A stretch of 41,701 nucleotides of DNA from Azotobacter beijerinckii. Its GTDB lineage: Bacteria > Pseudomonadota > Gammaproteobacteria > Pseudomonadales > Pseudomonadaceae. Below, piece after piece: positions 12,194 through 22,923 of this stretch. Made by a program: the position numbers and the translations under genes. The DNA lies in contig NZ_FOFJ01000031.1 of the NCBI RefSeq assembly GCF_900110885.1, positions 1 to 41,701 of the forward strand, in the 5' to 3' direction. Position 1 is the first letter of the stretch, and each line of letters begins with the position of its first letter. The notes beneath the pieces are model-generated. The model saw only the letters and a program-made list of their open reading frames with translations, was not told the DNA's origin and made no database searches.

Positions 12194-12802
12194 ATGTTTG
12201 AAGGCATAGTCGATTTCATCGCGCAGACGGGCTACCTCGGCGTGTTCCTCCTGATGGTCCTGGAAAACGTCTTCCCGCCCATTCCCTCCGAGCTGATCAT
12301 GCCGCTGGCCGGCTTCGCCGCCGCCAAGGGCGAGCTGAGCGTGTTCGGCGTGCTGCTGGCGGGCGTCGCCGGCTCGGTATTCGGCGCGCTGCCTTGGTAC
12401 TACGCAGGCTATTTCTTCGGCAACGCGCGGCTGAAACGGCTGGCCGGACGCTTCGGTCGCTGGATGACCGTTACCCCCCGGGAGGTGGACGCCGCCTCTG
12501 CCTGGTTCGAGCGGCATGGCTGGCAGGCCACGCTGTTCGGCCGGCTGGTTCCGGCGGTCCGCACGCTGATCTCGACGCCCGCCGGCATGGTCGCCATGCC
12601 GATGCGCGCCTTCCTGTTCTACTCGACGGTCGGCTCGCTGCTGTGGACCGGGCTGCTGACCTGCGCGGGCTACCTGCTGCACGGCCAGTACGCGTTGGTC
12701 GCCGACTACGTCGATCCGCTGTCCAAGGTGGTGGTGCTGGCGGTGGTCGGCCTGTACCTGTATCGCCTGCTCACCCACAAGGGAGAGCAAGCCGAGGCCT
12801 GA
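12194..12802 (+). CDS. DedA-family membrane protein
   Basis: A 202-residue inner-membrane protein of the DedA/SNARE-associated (VTT) superfamily, whose members include undecaprenyl-phosphate and phospholipid translocases linked to envelope homeostasis and antibiotic or polymyxin tolerance. Family motifs are visible: ENVFPPIPSELIMPLAG near the N-terminus with the membrane-embedded acidic residue, and FGRLVPAVRTLISTPAGM in the centre. Four or five hydrophobic segments are apparent. It begins MFEGIVDFIAQTGYLG at ATG 12194 and ends before a strong terminator. Substrate cannot be read from the sequence. Confidence 0.88.
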   Translation: MFEGIVDFIAQTGYLGVFLLMVLENVFPPIPSELIMPLAGFAAAKGELSVFGVLLAGVAGSVFGALPWYYAGYFFGNARLKRLAGRFGRWMTVTPREVDAASAWFERHGWQATLFGRLVPAVRTLISTPAGMVAMPMRAFLFYSTVGSLLWTGLLTCAGYLLHGQYALVADYVDPLSKVVVLAVVGLYLYRLLTHKGEQAEA

Positions 12803-12825
12803 GCCGGCCGCAAGGTCATCATTCA

Positions 12826-12851
12826 GCCCGAGGCCCGTGCCTCGGGCTTTT
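12826..12851. terminator. Rho-independent terminator after dedA
   Basis: GCCCGAGGC (12826-12834) pairs with GCCTCGGGC (12839-12847) around a CCGT loop, followed by TTTT. It lies between dedA (+) and rtcB (-). Confidence 0.85.
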
Positions 12852-12899
12852 CGTTTCTGCCCGCCGCCAGGGCTGAGCCCCGGTAGCGTGGGCCGCGGC

Positions 12900-14324
12900 T
12901 CAGCCCTTGACGCACACCAGCGGCCGCAGCCGCGCCACCCGCCGCGCCAGCCCCGCCTGCTCGGCCGCCTCGACCACCGCACCGACGTCCTTGTAGGCCA
13001 GCGGCGCCTCCTCGGCGACGCCGCGCAGGCTCGGGCTGCGGATCAGGATGCCGCGCGAAGCCAGCTCGTCGACCACGCCGCGGCCCTGCCAGCGGCACAG
13101 CGCCTCGTGGCGGCTCATCGCCCGCCCGGCGCCGTGGCAGGCCGAGGCGAAGGCATGGGCCTGGCCGGCGCCGGCGAGCACCCAGGAGGCGGTGCCCATG
13201 CTGCCACCGATCAGCACCGGCTGGCCGACAGTGCGGTACTCCGCCGGCAGCTCGGCGTGGCCCGGGCCGAAGGCACGGGTGGCGCCCTTGCGGTGGACGA
13301 ACAGGCGCCGGCGCTCGCCGTCGACGAGGTGGCTCTCCTCCTTGCAGGTGTTGTGCGACACGTCGTAGAGCAGCGGCATATGGATGCCGGGGAACAGCTC
13401 GGCGAAGGCCTCGCGCGCCAGGTGGGTGAGGATCTGCCGGTTGGCCAGCGCGCAGTTGATCGCCGCGCGCATGGCGCCGAGGTAGCGCTGGCCCAGCGCG
13501 GATTTCAGCGGCGCGCAGGCCAGTTCGCGGTCGGCCAGGGCGATGCCGGCGCGCGGCGCGGCGATCACCATCTCGCGCAAGAAATCGGTGCCGATCTGAT
13601 GGCCCATGCCCCGCGAGCCGCAGTGGAGGGTCGCCAGCACGTCGCCCGCCGCCAGGCCGTAGGCCTGCGCCGCCTGCGCGTCGAACAGCGCATCGACCAC
13701 CTGCACCTCCAGGTAGTGGTTGCCCGAACCGAGGGTGCCCATCTCGTCGCGCTGGCGCTTTTTCGCCTGCTCCGAGACGGCGGAGGGATCGGCGCCGGCC
13801 ATGCAGCCGGATTCCTCGATGCGCGCCAGGTCCGCCGGACTGCCGAAACCCCGCTCGACCGCCCACCGCGCCCCGCCGCGCAGCATCGCGCCCATCGCCT
13901 GCCCGCTCAGGCGCAGCGCCCCGGTGCTGCCCAGCCCGGCCGGGATGCGCCGGTACAGCACGTCTGCCAGACGCTCCTGCACCCGCTGGATGTCGGCCAG
14001 CTTGAGGCCGGTGTGCAGCGTGCGCACGCCGCAGGAAATGTCGAAACCGACCCCGCCGGCGGAGACCACGCCGCCGGCCTCGGCATCGAAGGCCGCCACC
14101 CCGCCGATGGGAAAGCCGTAGCCCCAGTGGGCGTCGGGCATGGCGTAGGCGGCCTCGACAATGCCCGGCAGGCCGGCGACGTTGGCCAGTTGCTCGCCGA
14201 CCTTGGCGTCCATCGCCTCGAGCAGCTCGCGCGAGGCGAAGATCACCCCCGGCACGCGCATCGCTCCCTGCCTGGGCATCTCCCATTCGAAGGGGCCGCG
14301 CTGGCGAAATTGCGCGAGGTTCAT
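12900..14324 (-). CDS. rtcB: RNA-splicing/repair ligase RtcB
   Basis: A 474-residue GTP- and Mn-dependent ligase that joins 2',3'-cyclic phosphate or 3'-phosphate RNA ends to 5'-OH ends. All metal and nucleotide residues of the family are visible: D95 and C98 in GFDISCGVRT, H203 in LGSGNHYLEV, H234 in HCGSRGMGHQIG, H324 in DVSHNTCKEE, and H397 in ACHGAGRAMSR, the position of the guanylated histidine. The start was taken at ATG 14324-14322 (MNLAQFRQRGPFEWEM), with GGAGAGCG just upstream. It lies 78 bases after the acyl carrier protein gene on the same strand, so it could be the last gene of the E1/E2 operon. Archease, its activator, is encoded at 26481-26894. Confidence 0.95.
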   Translation of the reverse strand: MNLAQFRQRGPFEWEMPRQGAMRVPGVIFASRELLEAMDAKVGEQLANVAGLPGIVEAAYAMPDAHWGYGFPIGGVAAFDAEAGGVVSAGGVGFDISCGVRTLHTGLKLADIQRVQERLADVLYRRIPAGLGSTGALRLSGQAMGAMLRGGARWAVERGFGSPADLARIEESGCMAGADPSAVSEQAKKRQRDEMGTLGSGNHYLEVQVVDALFDAQAAQAYGLAAGDVLATLHCGSRGMGHQIGTDFLREMVIAAPRAGIALADRELACAPLKSALGQRYLGAMRAAINCALANRQILTHLAREAFAELFPGIHMPLLYDVSHNTCKEESHLVDGERRRLFVHRKGATRAFGPGHAELPAEYRTVGQPVLIGGSMGTASWVLAGAGQAHAFASACHGAGRAMSRHEALCRWQGRGVVDELASRGILIRSPSLRGVAEEAPLAYKDVGAVVEAAEQAGLARRVARLRPLVCVKG

Positions 14325-14402
14325 CGTCGCTCTCCGGCAGGAAGCAGTCGCCTGACTATAGGTGAGCCCCCGCGGCCGGGGCGGGCCGGTCATCGACTGA
14401 AC

Positions 14403-14651
14403 TCAACTCGCCAGCCGCTCGGCGAGGTAGGCCAGCAGCGCATCCAGGCTGGTCAGCTTCTGGTAGTCGGCCTCCGGGATGTTCACCCCGAGCCGCTGGT
14501 GCAGGGCGGCGAGAAAGCGCAACCAGTCCATCGAGTCGAGATCGACCTCGTCGCGCAGCAGACGGTCGCTGCGCAGGGTTTCCGGTTCGACCTCGGGCGC
14601 GATGCCCTGCAGGGCGGCGAACACTTCGCGGCGGATCTGCGCGTCGTCCAT
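14403..14651 (-). CDS. acyl carrier protein
   Basis: An 82-residue ACP with the phosphopantetheine attachment site VDLDSMDWLRF, serine S40. The motif has Asp-Ser-Met-Asp as in discrete carrier proteins of secondary or specialised pathways, rather than the DSLD of housekeeping AcpP. The start was taken at ATG 14651-14649 (MDDAQIRREVFAALQG), preceded by GAGGAG. It starts 10 bases after the E2 stop, so it is tightly linked to the dehydrogenase genes. This suggests an acyl group handled by the complex or the ligase is loaded onto this carrier; that is inference. No phosphopantetheinyl transferase is nearby. Confidence 0.88.
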   Translation of the reverse strand: MDDAQIRREVFAALQGIAPEVEPETLRSDRLLRDEVDLDSMDWLRFLAALHQRLGVNIPEADYQKLTSLDALLAYLAERLAS

Positions 14652-14661
14652 CTTCAACTCC

Positions 14662-15813
14662 TCACAGGCTGTCCGGGGTCTGCAGCAGGCGGCGGACCTC
14701 GGCGAGAAAGCGTGCGCCATAGTGGCCGTCGCTGGCGCGGTGGTCGGCGGCCAGGCTGAACTGGGCGGTGGGCATCACGCAGAGCTTGCCGCCCTCCACC
14801 CAGGGCCGCTCGGCGAGGCGACCGACGCCGACCAGCGCCACCTGCGGCGGGTAGATCACCCCGAACACGCCGTCCACGCCCTGGTCGCCGAGCTGGGTGA
14901 CGGTGAGCGTGGCGTCGGACAGCTCCGAGCTGCGCAGCGAGCCGCTGCGCGCGCGCTGCACCAGGTCGCCCAGCGCCTCCATCAATGGGGTCAGCGGCTG
15001 GTCGGCGACATCGTGCAGCGCCGGAGCAATCAACCCGCCCTGGCGCAGGGCGACGGCCACGCCGAGGTGGATGCCGGCGGCCGGGCGGAAGGCGCCGTCC
15101 TGCCAGAAGCCGTTGAGCTGCGGGTAGTCGCGCAGCGCCAGGGCGACAGCCTTGAGCAGCAGCACGCCGGGCAGCAAGCGCCGCTCCGGCGCCAGCCCGG
15201 CGTTGTGCGCCGCAAGCCAGGCCAGGGCGGCGCCCAGCGGCACCGTCTCGGCCAGGTAGTAATGGGGAATCTCGCGCTTGGAACGGCTCATCGCCGCGGC
15301 GATGGCCTGGCGCATGGCGGCGTGGCGGTCGAGGGGCTTGGCCTGCCTGGCCGCGGCCTCGACATCGGCCAGGGTCACCGCGCCCTGCGGCCCCGTGCCG
15401 CTCAGGCGGTTGGCATCGACGCCCCGCTCGGCGGCGCGCGTGCGGGCGGCCGGCGAGATGCGCGGGCGGCTGGTGGGGGGTGCGGCGAATGCGGCAGACG
15501 TGGCGCTACGTGGCGCGGCTGCCGGCCGGGCCGGTTTCGCGGCATGCGCCGGACGCTGCACGGTTTCCGCGGTTTCCCCCTCCTCCAGCAAAGTGGCGAT
15601 GGGCGTGCCCACCGGCACCTTGTCGCCGGGCTGGATCAGCAGGTCGAGCACCGTGCCGTCCTGCCAGCACTCCACGTCCACCGCGGCCTTGGCGGTGTCG
15701 ACCACGGCGACCACCTGGCCGCGCCTGACCGCCGCGCCCGGCGCGATCCGCCACTCCAGCAGGGTGCCCTCGTCCATGTCGGCACCGAGGGAGGGCAGCT
15801 TGAATTCGATCAT
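14662..15813 (-). CDS. dihydrolipoamide acyltransferase (E2) of a 2-oxoacid dehydrogenase complex
   Basis: A 383-residue E2 with one N-terminal lipoyl domain (lipoylated K42 in VVDTAKAAVDV), an Ala/Pro-rich linker at about 85-115, a peripheral-subunit-binding domain at about 118-155 (ISPAARTRAAERGVDANRL), and a C-terminal catalytic domain with the active-site H358 and D362 in DHRASDGHYGARF. It transfers the acyl group from E1 to CoA, or possibly to the ACP encoded just downstream. A single lipoyl domain is more like acetoin or branched-chain type E2 than the three-domain enterobacterial AceF. It follows E1beta after a 100-base gap holding a palindromic repeat. No E3 gene is present; the housekeeping Lpd may serve. 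Confidence 0.9.
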   Translation of the reverse strand: MIEFKLPSLGADMDEGTLLEWRIAPGAAVRRGQVVAVVDTAKAAVDVECWQDGTVLDLLIQPGDKVPVGTPIATLLEEGETAETVQRPAHAAKPARPAAAPRSATSAAFAAPPTSRPRISPAARTRAAERGVDANRLSGTGPQGAVTLADVEAAARQAKPLDRHAAMRQAIAAAMSRSKREIPHYYLAETVPLGAALAWLAAHNAGLAPERRLLPGVLLLKAVALALRDYPQLNGFWQDGAFRPAAGIHLGVAVALRQGGLIAPALHDVADQPLTPLMEALGDLVQRARSGSLRSSELSDATLTVTQLGDQGVDGVFGVIYPPQVALVGVGRLAERPWVEGGKLCVMPTAQFSLAADHRASDGHYGARFLAEVRRLLQTPDSL

Positions 15814-15829
15814 CGGTTCCCCCTTAGGC

Positions 15830-15908
15830 GATGGCTCCCATACTCCTGCGCCCTCGGGGCGCCGGAGCGTCCCCAGCGGCGTGCCCGCGCGGGAGCATGG
15901 GCACGATC
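15830..15908. repeat. REP-like palindromic repeat, copy 1 (inside the E1/E2 operon)
   Basis: This 79-base element shares both ends with the one at 33694-33808: GATGGCTCCCA and CTCCTGCGC at the left, and GTGCCC, GGGAGC, TGGGCAC at the right. The ends are inverted copies of each other (GCTCCCA versus TGGGCAC-type arms), so the transcript can fold. It lies between the E1beta stop and the E2 start. Confidence 0.75.
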
Positions 15909-15913
15909 ACACC

Positions 15914-16891
15914 CTACGCCAGGCCGAGCAGCCCCTTCGCCGCCGCCACGATCGCCGGCACCTGCGGCAGTGCCGCGTCCTCCAGGTGCTTGGCGTAGGG
16001 CATCGGCACCTCGGCGCTGCACACCCGCGCGGGCGGGGCGTCGAGATCGTAGAACGCCTGCTCGACGATCCGCGCGATGATCTCGGCGGCCAGGCTGCCG
16101 CTGCGCCAGCCTTCGTCGACCACCAGCGCGCGGCGGGTCTTGCGCACCGAGGCCATCAGCGTGGCGTCGTCCAGCGGGCGCAGCACGCGCAGGTCGATCA
16201 CCTCGGCGGAAACGCCCTCGCCGGCCAGTTGCTCGGCCGCCGCCAGCGCCTTGCCGAGGGTACCGCCGTAGGCAATCAGGGTCAGGTCGCGGCCTTCGCG
16301 GCGCACCCGCGCCGAGCGGATGTCCACCACCTCGCTCTCGTCCAGCTCGCCCTCTTGGTTGTACAGCGCGCCCTGCTCGAAGAGCAGCACCAGGTCGGGG
16401 TCCTGCAGCGCCGGCCAGAGCATGCCGCGGGCGTCCTCCAAGGTGGCCGGGGCGAGGATCTTCAGCCCGGGAATGTGGGCGAACCAGCCCTCCAGGCTGT
16501 GCGAATGCTGCGCGGCCAGCTGGCGCCCGGCGCCGGTGGTCATGCGCACCACCAGCGGCACCGAGAACTGCCCGCCGGACATGTGGCGCAGGGCGGCGGC
16601 GGTGTTCATCAAGGGGTCGAGGGCGAGCAGGCTGAAGTTCACCGTCATCACCTCGACGATCGGCCGCATGCCGCCCAGCGCCGCACCGACGCCGGCGGCG
16701 ACGAAGCCCAGCTCCGACAGCGGCGTGTCGCGGATGCGCTGCTCGCCGAACTCGTCGAGCAGGCCCTTGCTCACCGCGAAGGTGCCGCCGTAGCGGCCGA
16801 CGTCCTCGCCCATCAGGAATACCCGCGGATCGCGGGCGAGCGCCTCGCGCAGCCCCTGGCGCAGCGCCTCGCGGTAGGTGATCCGGCTCAT
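15914..16891 (-). CDS. 2-oxoacid (pyruvate-type) dehydrogenase E1 component, beta subunit
   Basis: A 325-residue transketolase-like subunit that forms the E1 heterotetramer with the alpha subunit. Family blocks are [18 protein letters not shown] at the start, [40 protein letters not shown] and [10 protein letters not shown]. The start ATG 16891-16889 overlaps the alpha-subunit stop by four bases (ATGA), giving one-to-one coupling. PDH, acetoin and branched-chain types cannot be separated with certainty; the [19 protein letters not shown] block is typical of the pyruvate/acetoin group. Confidence 0.92.
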   Translation of the reverse strand: MSRITYREALRQGLREALARDPRVFLMGEDVGRYGGTFAVSKGLLDEFGEQRIRDTPLSELGFVAAGVGAALGGMRPIVEVMTVNFSLLALDPLMNTAAALRHMSGGQFSVPLVVRMTTGAGRQLAAQHSHSLEGWFAHIPGLKILAPATLEDARGMLWPALQDPDLVLLFEQGALYNQEGELDESEVVDIRSARVRREGRDLTLIAYGGTLGKALAAAEQLAGEGVSAEVIDLRVLRPLDDATLMASVRKTRRALVVDEGWRSGSLAAEIIARIVEQAFYDLDAPPARVCSAEVPMPYAKHLEDAALPQVPAIVAAAKGLLGLA

Positions 16892-17873
16892 GGCTGAGGC
16901 TCCGGGGTGTAGACGTCGTTCATCAGCGTCTCGACCGGCTCCAGCGTGCCGGCCTCGGCGAAGGCCACCGCGGCCTCCACCTCGGCCACCGCCTCGGCCT
17001 CCAGCGCCAGGAAGCCCGCCTCGTCGAGCAACTCCTGGGCCTTCAGCCGCGCGCTGTAGGTGTGGATCGGCCCGCGCGTCTTCCACGCCTCCACCTCGGC
17101 CTTGTCGCGGTACAGCTCGGGGTCGAACATCGAGTGGGCGCGAAAGCGGTAGGTGCGGAACTCGAGAAACTGCGGCCCGCCGCTGGCGCGCACCGCCTCC
17201 ACCGCGGCACGGGTCGCCTCGTGCACGGCGACCACGTCCATGCCGTCCACCGAGCGGGCCGGCACCTTGAACGCCTGGACCTTGGCGCACAGGTCGGTCT
17301 GCGCCTGGGAGCGGGCCAGTGCGGTGCCCATGGCGTAGTAGTTGTTCTCGCAGCAGAACAGCACCGGCAACTGCCAGAGCGCGGCGAGATTCAGCGCCTC
17401 GGCGGCGGCGCCCTCGGCCAGTGCGCCCTCGCCGAAGAAGCAGGCGGTCACCCGCCTGCCGCCCTGCATGCGCTCGGCCAGCGCCAGGCCCACCGCCAGC
17501 GGGATGCCGCCGGCGACGATGGCGTTGCCGCCGAAGAAGCGCGTGCCGGCGTCGAACAGGTGCATGGAGCCGCCGCGCCCGCGCGAGCAGCCCTCCTGCT
17601 TGCCGTACATCTCGGCCATGATCGCGCCCATCGGCACGCCGCACAGCAGCGCGTGGCCGTGCTCGCGGTAGGTGGCGACCACCGCGTCGTCGGCGTTCAG
17701 CGCGTGCAGCACGCCGACCGCCACCGCCTCCTCGCCGATGTACAGGTGCAGGAAGCCGCGGATCTTGGCCTCGCCGTACAGCTCGGCGGCGCGCTCCTCC
17801 AGGCGACGGATGCGCAGCATGTCGCGCAGCAGTTGCCGCGCGAACTCGGGCGGATAGGACACCGGCGTGTTCG

Positions 17874-17877
<4 letters not shown>
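16888..17877 (-). CDS. 2-oxoacid (pyruvate-type) dehydrogenase E1 component, alpha subunit
   Basis: A 329-residue thiamine-diphosphate subunit catalysing decarboxylation of the 2-oxoacid and reductive acylation of lipoyl-E2. The ThDP motif is G149-E150-G151 followed by N178-N179 ([10 protein letters not shown] then [10 protein letters not shown]); the usual middle Asp is Glu, a conservative change that also occurs in some homologues. [11 protein letters not shown] and [15 protein letters not shown] are the E1alpha phosphorylation-loop region equivalents. It begins [18 protein letters not shown] at ATG 17877, which overlaps the stop of the upstream ligase by four bases, and its own stop overlaps E1beta by four bases. 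Confidence 0.92.
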
Positions 17878-19634
<1,757 letters not shown>

Positions 19635-19814
19635 GGGGCTTCTCCCCGCTGCTGAACCATGGAGGGTCGGCGCTACGTCTTGCCGCAGTCATGCAATCAG
19701 GGTAGCCAACGAGCGATCCCGCCGCGCCCCGGCGGGCGGAAACCGCCGCCGGGCGGCGAACTCCGCTGTGGCGTGTTTCACTGAATGCAGGGGCGAAGGG
19801 CCGGAGAGCAGAAC

Positions 19815-20171
19815 ATGAAGGGGCAATCGTTCGTCAAGCGCCTGGGCTTCGCCCTGCACGGCCTGCGTCTGGCGGTGGCGCGGGAGCGCAGCCTGCGCAC
19901 TCATCTGCTGGCCGCCGCCGCGCTGCTCGCGGTGCTGCTGGCGACGCGGCCGGCGCCGCTGTGGTGGGCGATCCTCGCCCTGGCGGCGGGGCTGGTGCTG
20001 GTCGCCGAGCTGTTCAACAGCGCCCTGGAGACCCTGCTCGACCACCTGCATCCCGGCCGGCATCCGGCGATCGGCGCGGCCAAGGACATCGCCGCCGGCG
20101 CCGTACTGATGGCCTGCGCGGTCGCCGTACTGGCCGGGGCCGCCTTCCTGCTGCACTGGCTGACGGCATGA
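19815..20171 (+). CDS. dgkA: diacylglycerol kinase family membrane protein
   Basis: A 118-residue integral membrane kinase of the DgkA/undecaprenol kinase family, phosphorylating diacylglycerol or undecaprenol at the inner membrane. The active-site block [15 protein letters not shown] (E65, N68, E72) and the later [11 protein letters not shown] (K90, D91) are conserved; three transmembrane helices are evident. The start is ATG 19815 ([17 protein letters not shown]), ten codons inside a longer frame, preceded by GGAGAGCAG. It is divergent from the acyl-CoA ligase operon and 79 bases before the APH-fold gene. Which lipid is the substrate cannot be decided. Confidence 0.85.
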   Translation: MKGQSFVKRLGFALHGLRLAVARERSLRTHLLAAAALLAVLLATRPAPLWWAILALAAGLVLVAELFNSALETLLDHLHPGRHPAIGAAKDIAAGAVLMACAVAVLAGAAFLLHWLTA

Positions 20172-20250
20172 GCGGGGAGGACTTTGCCGGACGGCTGGTC
20201 CAGACTGCTGCGACGCCCGTCCCGGGACGGGCGGCCGCCACGGAGCCGCC

Positions 20251-21261
20251 ATGAACGACCAGCAGGACGTCATCGCCTTTCTCTCCCGGGCCGCCAGCTA
20301 CGGCGCGCCGGACGGCGAGGTGGAGCGCATCGAGACCCACGGCTCGCAGGTCTTCCTGCACGGCGAGCGCGCCTACAAGCTCAAGCGCGCGGTGGCCTAC
20401 GCGGCGCTCGACTACCGCCGCCTGGACAGCCGCGAGCGGGCCTGCCGCGCCGAGCTGCGGCTGAACCGGCGCACCGCGCCCGACCTCTACCTGGAAGTGC
20501 GCTCGATCACCCACGAGGCGGACGGCGCCCTGCGCTTCGACGGCGCAGGTCCGGTGCTCGACTGGGTGGTGGTGATGCGGCGCTTTCCCCAGGCGGCGCT
20601 GTTCGAGAACCTCGCCGTCGCCGGTCGCCTGACCCCGGCGCTGGTCGAGCGCCTCGGCGCGGAGGTCGCCCGCTTCCACGCCGGCGCCGAGATCACCCCG
20701 CAATTCGGCGGCCCGCAGGCGCTGCGCCAGGTGATCGAGGAAAACCACCGGGAACTGTGCCGCTACCCGGAGCTGCTCGATCCCGGCGCCGTGGACGCCC
20801 TGCACCGCGCCAGCCTGGCCGCCCTCGACGCCCAGGCCGCGGAACTCGAGCAGCGCCGCCGCGCCGGCCGGGTGCGGCGCTGCCACGGCGACCTGCGGCT
20901 GGCCAACGTCTGCCTGCTCGACGGCCGGCCGACCCCCTTCGACGGCATCGAGTTCAGCGACCGGCTGAGCTGCATCGACGTGCTCCACGACCTCGCCTTC
21001 CTGCTGCTCGACCTCCAGCACCACGGCCTCGACGCACTGGCGACGCGCCTCTTGCACAGCTATCTGGCGCATGCCGGCGAGCCCGAGGACTGCCGGCCGC
21101 TGCCGCTGTTCCTCGCCCTGCGCGCCGCCACCCGCAGCTTCACCCTGGCCTGCAGCGCCCGCCGCCAGCGCGACCCGGCGCAGTCCGCCGACAAGGCCCG
21201 CCAGGCCCGCGCCCTGCTCGCCCGGGCCGCCGCCTGCCTGCGCGGCGGCGGTCTGCCATGA
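20251..21261 (+). CDS. APH-fold phosphotransferase-like protein (COG2187 type, no AAA domain)
   Basis: A 336-residue protein with an aminoglycoside-phosphotransferase/choline-kinase fold. The Brenner motif CHGDLRLANV (H212, D214, N219) and the metal-binding FDGIEF (D231) are complete. It matches the N-terminal half of COG2187 proteins, many of which are about 510 residues with a C-terminal P-loop nucleotide kinase (COG0645). Here the protein stops after the APH half, and no Walker motif is present. The substrate is unknown; drug resistance should not be assumed. It is 61 bases before the PRPP synthetase gene, same strand. Confidence 0.75.
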   Translation: MNDQQDVIAFLSRAASYGAPDGEVERIETHGSQVFLHGERAYKLKRAVAYAALDYRRLDSRERACRAELRLNRRTAPDLYLEVRSITHEADGALRFDGAGPVLDWVVVMRRFPQAALFENLAVAGRLTPALVERLGAEVARFHAGAEITPQFGGPQALRQVIEENHRELCRYPELLDPGAVDALHRASLAALDAQAAELEQRRRAGRVRRCHGDLRLANVCLLDGRPTPFDGIEFSDRLSCIDVLHDLAFLLLDLQHHGLDALATRLLHSYLAHAGEPEDCRPLPLFLALRAATRSFTLACSARRQRDPAQSADKARQARALLARAAACLRGGGLP

Positions 21262-21322
21262 GCGCGCCGGCGACAGGGCAGGCACAATGTCTGCCTACCG
21301 ATAACGAACCAGGAGTCCCCCC

Positions 21323-22303
21323 ATGCCCACCCAGCTTCCCCTGCTCTTCGCCCTGCACGGCAGCGAGGCCTACGCCGCCCGCGTCGCCCGGCACCTCGGC
21401 CTGCCGCTGGCCGCCCACGAGGAGCGCGAGTTCGAGGACGGCGAGCACAAGAGCCGGGCGCTGGAGGCGGTCGAAGGCCGCCAGGCGGTGGTCTTCCACG
21501 GGCTGCACGGCGACGACCGGCACAGCGCCAACGACAAGCTGTGCCGCCTGCTGTTCTTCTGCGCCGCGCTGAAGGACGCCGGCGCCCGCCGCGTGCAGGT
21601 GGTCGCCCCCTACCTGTGCTACGCGCGCAAGGACCGCCGCACCAAGTTCCAGGACCCGATCATCACCCGCTACGTCGCCGGCCTGCTCGAGAGCTGCGGG
21701 GTGGACCGGCTGACCACCCTGGAGGTGCACAACGTCGCCGCCTTCGACAACGCCTTCCGCATTCCCAGCCGCAACCTGGAGGCCGCCGCGCTGTTCGCCG
21801 CGCACTTCGCCCCGCGGCTCGGCGCGGCGGAAGTGGTCGCGGTGTCCCCCGACGCCGGCGGCGCCAAGCGCGCCGAACAGTTCCGCCAGGAGCTGGAGGC
21901 GCGCATCGGCCGCCCGGTGGGCAGCGCCTTCATGGAGAAATACCGCAGCGACGACCGGATCAGCGGCTCGCTGCTGGTCGGCGAGGTACGCGGCAAGGTG
22001 GCGATCGTCGTCGACGACCTGATCAGCACCGGCGGCACCCTGCTGCGCGCCGGTCAGGCCTGCCAGGCGGCCGGCGCCACCCGGCTGTTCGCCGCCGCCG
22101 CCCACGGCCTGTTCACCGGCGGCACCGAGCTGCTCGACAGCCCGGTGTTCGAGCGCGTCGTGCTCTGCGACAGCGTGCCGCCGTTCCGCCTGCCGGCCGA
22201 GCTGGCCGCGCAACGTCTGGAAATCCTCGACTCCACCGCGAACCTGGCCGCCCTGCTCGCCGCGGACTACCGCCTGTCGCCGATGGCGGAGCTGCCGGCA
22301 TGA
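21323..22303 (+). CDS. divergent ribose-phosphate pyrophosphokinase (PRPP synthetase)
   Basis: A 326-residue PRPP synthetase-type protein, making PRPP from ribose-5-phosphate and ATP. The PRPP-binding loop VVDDLISTGGTLL is at residues 229-241, and the ATP-loop-like YARKDRRTKFQDPI at 100-113. The catalytic histidine region reads TLEVHNVAAFDNAF, with H136 in place of the usual DLHAxQIQGFF. It is therefore a paralogue distinct from the housekeeping Prs. AGGAG precedes the ATG. Its stop overlaps the nicotinamidase start (ATGA), which ties PRPP supply to NAD salvage. Confidence 0.88.
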   Translation: MPTQLPLLFALHGSEAYAARVARHLGLPLAAHEEREFEDGEHKSRALEAVEGRQAVVFHGLHGDDRHSANDKLCRLLFFCAALKDAGARRVQVVAPYLCYARKDRRTKFQDPIITRYVAGLLESCGVDRLTTLEVHNVAAFDNAFRIPSRNLEAAALFAAHFAPRLGAAEVVAVSPDAGGAKRAEQFRQELEARIGRPVGSAFMEKYRSDDRISGSLLVGEVRGKVAIVVDDLISTGGTLLRAGQACQAAGATRLFAAAAHGLFTGGTELLDSPVFERVVLCDSVPPFRLPAELAAQRLEILDSTANLAALLAADYRLSPMAELPA

Positions 22304-22923
22304 CGCGCCTGCCACCGATTGGCGAGGGCGACCTGCTGCTGGTGATCGACCTGCAGAACGACTTCTGCGCCGGCGGCGCGCTGGCCGTAGCCGGCGCCGA
22401 CGAGCTGGTGCCGGCGATCAACCGCCTCGCCGAAGGCTTCGCCCACGTGGCGCTGACCCAGGACTGGCACCCGCCGGGCCACCGGAGCTTCGCCGCCAGC
22501 CACCCCGGCCGCCGCCCGTTCGAGACCGTCCGCCTGGCCTACGGCGAGCAGACCCTGTGGCCCGAGCACTGCGTGCAGAACACGCCGGGCGCCGAGTTCC
22601 ACCCGCAACTGGCCATCCCGCAGGCCGAGCTGATCCTGCGCAAGGGCTACCGCGCCGAGGTCGACTCCTACTCGGCGTTCCACGAGAACGACCGCTGCAC
22701 GCCCACCGGTCTGGCCGGCTACCTGCGCGAACGCGGCCTGCGCCGGCTGTTCCTCGCCGGCCTGGCCACCGACGTCTGCGTGCACTACACGGCGCTGGAC
22801 GCGCGCCTGGCGGGCTTCGAGACGATGCTGCTGCTGGACGCCTGCCGCGCCATCGACCGCGACGGCTCGCTGGCCGCGGCGCTGGACGCCATGCGCGCCG
22901 CCGGGGTGGAGATTCTCGGGTAG
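22300..22923 (+). CDS. pncA: nicotinamidase
   Basis: A 207-residue isochorismatase-fold hydrolase that converts nicotinamide to nicotinate. The catalytic triad is D17 (VIDLQNDFC), K115 (LILRKGYRAEVDSYSAF) and C160 (GLATDVCVHYTALDA); metal ligands are in QDWHPPGHRSFAASH (D55, H57). Translation is coupled to the PRPP synthetase by ATGA overlap. The stop codon TAG is the second to fourth base of a GTAGGGCGGG repeat, so the very C-terminus (VEILG) may have been trimmed by arrival of the repeat. The partner phosphoribosyltransferase PncB is convergent at 23139-24500. Confidence 0.93.
   Translation: MTRLPPIGEGDLLLVIDLQNDFCAGGALAVAGADELVPAINRLAEGFAHVALTQDWHPPGHRSFAASHPGRRPFETVRLAYGEQTLWPEHCVQNTPGAEFHPQLAIPQAELILRKGYRAEVDSYSAFHENDRCTPTGLAGYLRERGLRRLFLAGLATDVCVHYTALDARLAGFETMLLLDACRAIDRDGSLAAALDAMRAAGVEILG

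Noticed and set aside
12837..14759. 640-codon open frame on the plus strand across rtcB and the ACP gene
   Set aside because: It spans two recognised minus-strand genes and an intergenic region, and shows no domain-like sequence.
20251..21261. Aminoglycoside resistance gene
   Set aside because: The APH motifs are present, but the sequence is of the COG2187 type found in many genomes without drug-resistance context; a resistance claim is not supported.
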